From contig JAPLHX010000064.1 in the NCBI GenBank assembly GCA_026389415.1, positions 1 to 5,530 of the forward strand: a DNA stretch of 5,530 nt, given 5' to 3'. Shown piece after piece: positions 1-4,467 of this stretch. Origin of the DNA: Coprothermobacterota bacterium (GTDB lineage: Bacteria > Caldisericota > JANLFM01). The notes under the pieces are model-generated. The model worked only from the letters and a program-made list of their open reading frames with translations, was not told where the DNA came from and did no database searches. The position numbers were made by a program, and so were the translations under genes. Each line of letters opens with the position of its first letter. Position 1 is the stretch's first letter.

Positions 1-288
1 GCGAGCGCCTATCCGGAGGGAATTACTTTCTACCACTTCCGCGACAGGGATGGAACGGAAGTGGACCTTGTTTTAGAACGGGGGACGCACCAGATCGCAG
101 GGATTGAAGTGAAGGCAGCTTCCACCGTCACCGCCTCGGACTTCCGCGGCCTGCTTGCGCTGAGGGAAGCGACAGGTGCGCGCTTTGTCGCAGGCGTGGT
201 TCTCTACGACGGTGAAACCAGCACAAGCTTCGGCGACCGACTTTTTGCCATTCCACTTCGTGCTTTGTGGGAGCCACCCTCAAATTAA
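1..288 (+). CDS. C-terminal end of AAA ATPase with DUF4143 domain (5' end outside window)
   Basis: The frame is open from the first base and ends at TAA 286-288; the start and the P-loop ATPase half lie left of the window. The visible 95 residues match the end of the widespread AAA (AAA_14)/DUF4143 family. The run FYHFRDRDGTEVDLVLER, followed about 15 residues later by GIEVKAA, has the D...E-x-K spacing of the PD-(D/E)xK-like fold found in DUF4143. The tail FVAGVVLYDGE...FGDRLFAIPLRALW is also typical. The cellular role of this family is poorly known; members are often scattered in accessory DNA and sometimes described as toxin-antitoxin or defence related. The gene converges on the amidohydrolase gene, and its stop codon touches the repeat element that fills the gap. 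The family call is firm; the function is not known. Confidence 0.88.
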   Translation, partial: ASAYPEGITFYHFRDRDGTEVDLVLERGTHQIAGIEVKAASTVTASDFRGLLALREATGARFVAGVVLYDGETSTSFGDRLFAIPLRALWEPPSN

Positions 289-486
289 TTGGGACAGCCA
301 CTACTTTCTTAGGCTTTCCATTCCCATGAGCGGGTCAATCGTTGCAACGGCAACCGCTCGACCGCCATCGGCACCAGACTGCTCCACCGCAACCGGCAGA
401 TCGTCGTGCGTGATTCCGTATCGGACGATGGGAAGATCCGAATCATGCTGAAATGCCAAGCGTTAAAACCTGACCCCACTTTTTTT
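287..486. repeat. Dispersed repeat element, copy 1 (RAYT-type ends)
   Basis: Bases 287-444 align without gaps to 2731-2888, with scattered substitutions, so this is one of two copies in the window. The left end reads aattgggacagccact and the right end aaaacctgaccccact plus a T run (464-486). Both resemble sequences that flank REP-associated tyrosine transposase elements; that link is from memory of the motif, not from a search. No transposase is present. The element exactly fills the gap between the stop of the DUF4143 gene (288) and the stop of the amidohydrolase (486). On the minus strand, bases 301-462 are an open frame ending in TAG; its last 39 codons (301-417) are also open in copy 2. 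Confidence 0.75.
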
Positions 487-2186
487 CAATTGGCTCCATT
501 GTTATCATAACTAAAAACTTTCCGCCCACCTATATAAGTTGCCAGCACCTTTGGATAGTCCTGTGTGAACTTTTCAGGCGCGACCGAATAAAGATCCTGG
601 TTAAAAACAACCAGATCGGCTTTTTTCCCGATATCAAGAGTGCCAACATCTTTGCTGCCGGTCGTCTGGGCACTGCCCACAGTAAGACCGCGGATCATTT
701 CTTTGACACTGATGGGAGAATGAAGCTCCGGAATGCCTCCTCCCGTCGCTGCAACACCAATCACCGCAGTTACAGGAGTATATTGCGGGGGTGAAACGCT
801 GAAATCCGTGCTTATGCCTACAGAGATGCCGCTTTCTATCAGCTTTTTGACCGGATAGGCTTTTTCCGCCCAATCCCCATAATAGTAAGCGGTATCGACT
901 TCGACCTGCCAAAAGCCCGGCTGGACGGTCGCTACAACATGCCCGTCAAAACTTTTAATTCTTTCTATTTGCTCGTCTGTCGGGAAAGCGAGGTGTATCA
1001 GGGTGTGGATGCCCTTTATTTCGCCCTTGTCAGCGCGCACCTTGTCGAGCGCATCAAGAACCGCGCCGATCGCCCTGTCCCCTTGCGTGTGATAATGCAT
1101 GTTCATCCCGTATTCCTCGACCTTTGCCACAATGCGGTTCAAATTGAGCTCTGGACCGCCCATATCATCTGTATAGATCTCCTGGAGACCGTGACCGCCC
1201 TGCTGGTTCTCCCAGCTTGTCCATGCCTGTCCTCCGGCAAAGGCGCCGTCGACAAATATCTTACAGCCGAGGAAACGGACCAGATCGGTACTGCGGTTCT
1301 TGTATTTGGCAGCGTCGTCCACATCGTTCAAATTAAAGATTGTGTAACAGTAATTAACGCGCAAAGGCAGTTTCCCTTCTATTTCCAGCTCAAACAAAAC
1401 GTCCGGGAACATGTAGCGGACGCCGGGCCCGCCCATCAAGTCGACGATTGCCGTGTATCCAATCGAAGCCCAGCGCTGCGCCATCAGCATGGCGCCGTCC
1501 TTCATCTCTTTTTCATCAAAGAGATCCGTGATCTTGTTCCAAGGCAAAATCATCGCAGATTCGCGCAACATTCCGGTCAACCGGCCGTTCTCGACCCCCA
1601 TTTTTCCTCCCAATGGGATCTTGGTTGCGCTGGTCATCCCTGAAAGTTTGATCGTGGCACTGTTGATGATGGCATTGTGTCCCAATTTATCGGCTAAAAA
1701 AGCCGGCCGATCGCCGGTGATCAAGTCTATCTTGGCCAGGTCTTCCAAGGTCCATTTGTCATAATCACGCAAAGAAAAACCGCCGCCAAAAACAGTGGCA
1801 TTCGCCGGCAGATCTATGACCATAGCCTCCAAAACCTTGACGATATCATCGACGCTATTGCAGCCGAGCAGATTCGCCCCGACATGGAAGAAATACCCGG
1901 TCTCCGCCAAATGCACATGGCTGTCACAAAAACCCGGATATGCGGCGGCTCCTTTCAGGTCCACGAGCTCTGCATCTTTATATTTCGCGGGATCGACATT
2001 CCATTCTTCAACGATGCCGTCCCGTACCAGCAGGTTATCGACTTTTCGGTCCGCATCAATATAGATGGATCCATTTGCGAATAGTTGGACTTTGCCTGCT
2101 GAATCAGACCTACAGGCTGCGAAAAAACCTAATGATAGGATCACAACCATCAAAGAACAATAAGATATCAATTGACGCTGTTTCAT
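486..2186 (-). CDS. YtcJ-type amidohydrolase (Amidohydro_3), predicted lipoprotein
   Basis: The protein has 566 residues, a normal length for YtcJ-like metal-dependent hydrolases. These hydrolyse amide or related bonds, but the substrate here cannot be told. Residues 1-24 form a signal peptide (KQR, then a hydrophobic stretch) ending in FFAA before Cys25. This is a lipobox with an unusual Phe at -3, and Arg rather than Asp at +2 would allow outer-membrane sorting. The metal site is visible: PGFCDSHVHL (His90, His92), KIFVDG (Lys309, a candidate bridging residue), HYHTQGDRAI (His366, Asp370), LIHLAFPT (His398) and STDF (Asp461). The C-terminal KKADLVVFNQDLY strand is typical of composite-domain amidohydrolases. 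An in-frame upstream extension to 2267 is rejected: the ATG at 2186 has a strong GGAGG five bases upstream and begins the signal peptide. A TTGACA lies at 2275-2280 (minus), but its -10 is poor. The gene looks monocistronic and ends against repeat copy 1. Confidence 0.93.
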   Translation of the reverse strand: MKQRQLISYCSLMVVILSLGFFAACRSDSAGKVQLFANGSIYIDADRKVDNLLVRDGIVEEWNVDPAKYKDAELVDLKGAAAYPGFCDSHVHLAETGYFFHVGANLLGCNSVDDIVKVLEAMVIDLPANATVFGGGFSLRDYDKWTLEDLAKIDLITGDRPAFLADKLGHNAIINSATIKLSGMTSATKIPLGGKMGVENGRLTGMLRESAMILPWNKITDLFDEKEMKDGAMLMAQRWASIGYTAIVDLMGGPGVRYMFPDVLFELEIEGKLPLRVNYCYTIFNLNDVDDAAKYKNRSTDLVRFLGCKIFVDGAFAGGQAWTSWENQQGGHGLQEIYTDDMGGPELNLNRIVAKVEEYGMNMHYHTQGDRAIGAVLDALDKVRADKGEIKGIHTLIHLAFPTDEQIERIKSFDGHVVATVQPGFWQVEVDTAYYYGDWAEKAYPVKKLIESGISVGISTDFSVSPPQYTPVTAVIGVAATGGGIPELHSPISVKEMIRGLTVGSAQTTGSKDVGTLDIGKKADLVVFNQDLYSVAPEKFTQDYPKVLATYIGGRKVFSYDNNGAN

Positions 2187-2463
2187 GGTCTCCTCCATCA
2201 AAAAGAAGTTTGGTTTTATAGTTTTGCAAGGTGTTGCTTTCGATGGATCGAAGTGTGGGGGGGCCATTTTGTCTTGTCAAGGAATGTATTGCAGCGGAAA
2301 GCGAGGCCATTCCGTATGTCTTCCGTACCAAGCGTGCTAGTCCGGTGGTAGATCTTTTCACCCAGACGCGCTTCCCCGCTCCTGTTCTTCGCTCCCAGCA
2401 CCGGGACAAGCCCCAGGCATCTTCTTCACACTCTGGAGCCGGGCAGGCTCCTCCGGTTTCCTA
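2187..2463. other. Gene-free upstream region of the amidohydrolase
   Basis: I see no convincing gene here. The minus-strand leader of the amidohydrolase lies at the left end, with GGAGG around 2192-2196. A perfect -35-like TTGACA (minus, 2275-2280) has only a weak CACACT at 17-bp spacing, so the promoter is unproven. A GC-rich hairpin, GGAGCC-GGGCA-GGCTCC, lies at 2435-2451. Open frames through this stretch lack family features and a ribosome site. Confidence 0.5.
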
Positions 2464-2512
2464 GAGAAGCTTGGGTCAGGGAGAAGCTTGGGTCAGGGAG
2501 AAGCTTGAGGTC
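2464..2512. repeat. 17-bp tandem repeat, 2.9 copies
   Basis: The unit gagaagcttgggtcagg occurs at 2464-2480 and 2481-2497 without a mismatch, followed by a partial third copy at 2498-2512 that diverges after the first ten bases (gagaagcttg then aggtc). Each unit contains the palindrome AAGCTT. The period is not a multiple of three, so it is not a repeated peptide in one frame. Confidence 0.92.
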
Positions 2513-2533
2513 TATCATCCTATAAGGTAACGA

Positions 2534-2563
2534 GATCCCCGCATCGAATGGGGTATCCTTTTT
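2534..2563 (+). terminator. Terminator-like hairpin with T run
   Basis: GAT-CCCC (2534-2540) pairs with GGGG-TATC (2550-2557) apart from one bulged base, around a nine-base loop, and is followed by CTTTTT (2558-2563). The arrangement fits a rho-independent terminator read left to right. No plus-strand gene lies upstream, so it may end an untranslated transcript or be chance. Confidence 0.35.
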
Positions 2564-2593
2564 CGTGCAGGGGTGTGGCTCATGGGGTCCGTC

Positions 2594-2609
2594 ATCCAGG
2601 CGACTGGAT
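2594..2609. other. Small hairpin with GCGA tetraloop
   Basis: ATCCAG (2594-2599) and CTGGAT (2604-2609) form a perfect six-base stem closed by GCGA, a GNRA-class tetraloop when read on the plus strand. It lies between two terminator-like structures and may be part of a structured RNA. A chance origin is possible for a stem this short. Confidence 0.4.
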
Positions 2610-2683
2610 TGAGGCCGGAACAATGTTTTCCTGGTAGGGGAAGGCGAAAAGGATCAATGCACCCATGACGGTCATGATGGATT

Positions 2684-2720
2684 AATGTGATCATGAAGCA
2701 GATCAAAGATCACATTTTTT
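2684..2720 (+). terminator. Perfect 9-bp stem followed by T6
   Basis: AATGTGATC (2684-2692) and GATCACATT (2708-2716) are exact reverse complements around a 15-base loop, and the right arm runs into six Ts (2715-2720). This is the form of an intrinsic terminator for plus-strand transcription, although the stem is AT-rich and the loop long. No plus-strand gene precedes it. Just upstream, CATGAC-G-GTCATG (2664-2676) is another small palindrome. Confidence 0.4.
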
Positions 2721-2730
2721 GAGCGAATCA

Positions 2731-2912
2731 ATTGGGGACAGCCACTAATTTCTTAGGCTTTCCATTCCTATGAGCGGGTCAATCGTTGCTATAACGACCG
2801 CTCGACCGCCATCGACGCCAGACTGCTCCACCGCAACCGGCAGATCGTCGTGCGTGATTCCGCCTGAGACGACGAGACGATCCGAATCGGAGCAATAAAT
2901 AAATCTGTCCCC
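2731..2912. repeat. Dispersed repeat element, copy 2 (RAYT-type ends)
   Basis: This is the second copy of the element at 287-486; 2731-2888 aligns without gaps. Its ends are an exact inverted pair, GGGGACAG (2734-2741) and CTGTCCCC (2905-2912), the latter followed by TTTTT. A third GGGGAC lies just outside at 2935-2940. Such ends are common around RAYT-family transposons, but no transposase is encoded, so this is a non-autonomous or decayed element. The minus-strand frame from about 2998 to the TAG at 2745-2747 is open, runs through the right-hand end, and lacks a convincing start codon. Confidence 0.78.
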
Positions 2913-2963
2913 TTTTTGTCTGGAAAAGGAAGTTGGGGACGGAATGGGAGGCCTATAAAGGCT

Positions 2964-2986
2964 GATGCCGCCAAAATAGCGGCATC
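2964..2986. repeat. Perfect 8-bp inverted repeat (REP-like hairpin)
   Basis: GATGCCGC (2964-2971) and GCGGCATC (2979-2986) pair perfectly around a seven-base loop, caaaata. No T run follows on either strand, so it is not a standard terminator. The loop and its flanks (CCAAAATAG) recur in the 56-bp repeat, where GATGCC also precedes the loop. Confidence 0.6.
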
Positions 2987-3109
2987 GATACTCCTTCTAC
3001 ACATGGTAGATGAGCTGACTAATTATTACAGGAGATTGTGCAGAATTGTGGATAATCTCAGAAAAATCTTTCTGGGAGGTTTTGCTCGATGACTGACGAC
3101 ATGGTGTGT

Positions 3110-3165
3110 CCCGCTTCTCGCGCGCAGACGGCGGTTTTCCTGGCGAGGATGCCAAAATAGGGGAT
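3110..3165. repeat. 56-bp direct repeat, copy A
   Basis: Bases 3110-3165 are identical to 4390-4445 and in the same orientation. The repeat begins cccgcttctcgcgcgcag and ends gccaaaataggggat. The two copies bracket the three-gene operon and the DUF4357 remnant. The flanking bases differ at once on both sides, so the boundary is sharp. I do not recognise it as an insertion-sequence end or an integron attC site. Confidence 0.95.
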
Positions 3166-3172
3166 AAACTTG

Positions 3173-3194
3173 CGGTAGTTGTCGATAACTACCG
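3173..3194. other. Perfect 8-bp hairpin downstream of the small operon
   Basis: CGGTAGTT (3173-3180) and AACTACCG (3187-3194) form an exact stem around a six-base loop. On the minus strand it lies about 60 bases after the stop of the last operon gene. It could stabilise or end that transcript, but there is no T run after it. It is eight bases from the 56-bp repeat. Confidence 0.5.
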
Positions 3195-3252
3195 ATAGAT
3201 TGAAACGAACCCGCGCGCAAGAGCTTACGGGATGCTTCTTGCAGCACCTTTG

Positions 3253-3552
3253 TCACTTCTGTTTTCCAAATTTCCGGGGGTTTAGATCGCCATTTTGAAC
3301 CAAATAGCGTTTGTACCAGTCCAAGTCCTTAAAGCATTTGCAGATGGATATGAAATCGGCTTTTTGTAGACCGATCGGCTCGGCTACCATGGAGATCAGA
3401 TCCTCGCCAAAAGTATCATCACGAGGGATGGGGATCGTCCCGATATGCTGATCCTCCACGGAGAGCCGAATCTTGAAGTGTTTTCTTCCCCGTTCCGGCT
3501 GCCCTTGCAGTTTCTGAAAGCCAAGCAGCACTTCTTCCCTGGTTAGGCGCAT
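3253..3552 (-). CDS. Small hypothetical protein, weakly HicA-like, third gene of operon
   Basis: The protein has 99 residues, is rich in Lys and Arg, and has no membrane segment or signal peptide. I do not recognise it with certainty. It opens MRLTREEVLLGF, then has HFKIRL (25-30), HIGTIPIPR (36-44), an ISMVAEPIGLQKADF segment (53-67) and CKCFKDLDWYKRYL (71-84). A short basic strand region with a helix of the form MA..LGL...F recalls small HicA-like partners found next to HicB-like proteins. The catalytic His of true HicA (GSH context) is not clearly present; His25 is the nearest candidate. The ATG at 3552 follows the TAG of the upstream gene by three bases with only a weak AGGGG, so translation is probably coupled. 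A toxin role is inference from position and partner. Confidence 0.72.
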   Translation of the reverse strand: MRLTREEVLLGFQKLQGQPERGRKHFKIRLSVEDQHIGTIPIPRDDTFGEDLISMVAEPIGLQKADFISICKCFKDLDWYKRYLVQNGDLNPRKFGKQK

Positions 3553-3555
3553 CCC

Positions 3556-3918
3556 CTAAAGCGTTTTCACATATTGCCGGATCAAAACAAACCTGGATTT
3601 TGCCAGGGGAGAGAGCGCGTTGCGGTGGTCCAGAAGATCCTGCAATTGTTCCACTAGATTCGCGCCATAATCAAGCTTGGCCTCTCCGACGGATTCCCCA
3701 CAACCCCAAACATGAAATATCCGGTCGACCACGTAGATTGACTTCTCTTCTTGGCGAACTTCCACAGGAATCGACTTGGTCAAACGATAGCTTAGATGCG
3801 GTAGTAAACCGATTTGATCAAGATAAGGAAACGAGCGATTTTGGGCCAGTGGATTCAGTTGCAACGTGTCCCAGGCCAAATTCGGTAAAGAAATCAACTC
3901 CTGGGTGATTGAGCTCAT
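3556..3918 (-). CDS. HicB-like small protein, second gene of operon
   Basis: The protein has 120 residues. After a variable N-terminus (1-42) comes a segment with the HicB-like pattern: strand VEVRQEEKSIYVVD (52-65), a further strand IFHVWGCG (67-74), then SVGEAKLDYGANLVEQLQDLL (76-96), where an EA-x-x-D-helix follows the G-x-G-x-(T/S) turn. The C-terminal helix (AKSRFVLIRQYV) may bind DNA or the partner. HicB proteins neutralise the HicA RNase and often repress their own operon; whether this one does so is not shown. The ATG at 3918 has AGGA nine bases upstream. The gene begins five bases after the DUF3467 stop and ends three bases before the next start. Gene order is the reverse of the common hicA-hicB order. 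The family assignment is by pattern only. Confidence 0.75.
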   Translation of the reverse strand: MSSITQELISLPNLAWDTLQLNPLAQNRSFPYLDQIGLLPHLSYRLTKSIPVEVRQEEKSIYVVDRIFHVWGCGESVGEAKLDYGANLVEQLQDLLDHRNALSPLAKSRFVLIRQYVKTL

Positions 3919-3923
3919 TCTTG

Positions 3924-4247
3924 CTATTCCTCTCCGCTTTCAGATTGATCGAGGTTTCGCCGCAGCGCTTCGACAAAACCCTTCATTCGAGCAGCCGGGA
4001 CAGCGATGCGGGCTACCATTTTAGCTTCCACATGCTCGATCTGTTCCAAGGCCTGAGCGTCACCTTCCATGAGGAAAGGCGGAACCACCTCACAGAAGGT
4101 CAAGTAAAACTCTCCATGCCCATAATTTACGATCAAGTTATTGGCATAGATTGTTTTTAGGTCGTCTGTTTCCACGAATTTCAATGGAACGGCTTTGGTA
4201 GTCATCTTTGGTGCTGTTTTCTTTTTCGAGTCCTTGCTTTGCTCCAT
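3924..4247 (-). CDS. DUF3467 family protein, first gene of operon
   Basis: The protein has 107 residues from the ATG at 4247. A charged, disordered-looking N-terminus (KDSKKKTAPK) precedes the DUF3467 domain at about 33-100: IYANNLIVNYGHGEFYLTFCEV (33-54), PPFL (56-59), then VEAKMVARIAVPAARMKGFVEAL (73-95). These match the family hallmarks: an N-x-x-x-V...EF-x-L-x-F strand pair, a Pro-rich turn, and ARI...P....F...L. The function of DUF3467 is not established. A GTG at 4262 in the same frame would add five residues, but the ATG lies nearer the AAGGTGG and AAGGG stretches upstream. It is the first gene of a tight same-strand operon, so it may regulate or assist the HicB-like pair; that is inference. 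Confidence 0.85.
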   Translation of the reverse strand: MEQSKDSKKKTAPKMTTKAVPLKFVETDDLKTIYANNLIVNYGHGEFYLTFCEVVPPFLMEGDAQALEQIEHVEAKMVARIAVPAARMKGFVEALRRNLDQSESGEE

Positions 4248-4263
4248 CGCCCTTATCACCACC

Positions 4264-4389
4264 TTACATGGTCGTTTTTGTTATTGTAGCGTGCTGCGAT
4301 CTGGGTTTCCAATCAGATTTCCACTTGATGCGTCCATTTGCTGAACGGCCGAGCACGACACCGGTCATTACCAATTCCGTTTCAACTCC
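4264..4389 (-). pseudogene. Remnant of DUF4357 domain, truncated at the 56-bp repeat
   Basis: Minus-strand codons from 4389 to the TAA at 4264-4266 read ...MTGVVLGRSANGRIKWKSD... This is the characteristic end of the DUF4357 domain, whose last conserved stretch is usually a Ser/Ala-rich turn followed by VVLGRSANG-x-x-EWK. Everything before it is replaced by the 56-bp repeat, so about 41 residues survive without a start of their own. DUF4357 often occurs at the C-terminus of restriction-modification and GIY-YIG-type proteins, so the lost gene may have belonged to the hsdR locus. The Lys in place of the usual Glu of EWK is a small departure. Confidence 0.6.
4283..4312 (-). promoter_or_regulatory. 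Candidate sigma70-type promoter of the three-gene operon
   Basis: On the minus strand TTGGAA (4312-4307) and TACAAT (4288-4283) are separated by 18 bases. The -10 matches TATAAT at five of six positions and the -35 matches TTGACA at four of six. Transcription would start near 4276, about 30 bases before the ATG of the DUF3467 gene. The site lies within the 3' end of the DUF4357 remnant. Confidence 0.45.
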
Positions 4390-4445
4390 CCCGCTTCTCG
4401 CGCGCAGACGGCGGTTTTCCTGGCGAGGATGCCAAAATAGGGGAT
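4390..4445. repeat. 56-bp direct repeat, copy B
   Basis: This is identical to 3110-3165, same orientation, offset exactly 1,280 bases. It abuts the truncated DUF4357 remnant on one side and a RAYT-end-like motif on the other. The hsdR stop is 22 bases away. Confidence 0.95.
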
Positions 4446-4465
4446 TCAAGACCTGACCACCCTTT
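4444..4465. other. RAYT-end-like motif after the hsdR stop
   Basis: attcaagacctgaccaccc resembles the right end of repeat copy 1 (aaaacctgaccccact, 465-480). In both places the motif lies immediately downstream of a minus-strand stop codon. It is probably the remains of another element of the same kind; there is too little for a firm call. Confidence 0.4.
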
Positions 4466-4467
4466 AC

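Larger units (their letters stand above)
2913..3252. other. Gene-free stretch with hairpins and one 56-bp repeat
   Basis: No gene is supported. A minus-strand frame starting with GTG at 3256 overlaps the stop of the 99-residue gene and runs to 3026, but it reads straight through the 56-bp repeat and looks non-coding. The stretch holds the hairpins at 2964-2986 and 3173-3194, the direct repeat at 3110-3165, and a single TGTGGATAA (3047-3055), the complement of the DnaA-box consensus. That box sits inside a GAGATT...AATCTC inverted repeat. Confidence 0.5.

Noticed and set aside
939..1643. Long plus-strand open frame (234 codons) opposite the amidohydrolase
   Set aside because: It is antisense to a clearly conserved enzyme, has no ribosome site or family features, and mirrors that gene's codon structure.
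2187..2267. In-frame 27-codon N-terminal extension of the amidohydrolase
   Set aside because: The inner ATG at 2186 has an ideal GGAGG and begins a signal peptide; the extension would bury it.
2426..2706. Overlapping short minus-strand frames in the gene-free stretch
   Set aside because: They run through tandem repeats and hairpins, lack ribosome sites, and resemble no family I can name.
2686..2714. CRP-like TGTGA...TCACA pair
   Set aside because: The half-sites are 19 bases apart, not six, and the arms fit a terminator stem better.
3110..3165. 56-bp repeat as an integron attC site
   Set aside because: No RYYYAAC/GTTRRRY core pair or suitable long imperfect palindrome is visible.
3026..3256. 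Minus-strand frame starting with GTG overlapping the stop of the 99-residue gene
   Set aside because: It could pass for a fourth operon gene, but it reads through the 56-bp repeat (PLFWHPRQENRR also appears at copy B) and has no protein-like features.
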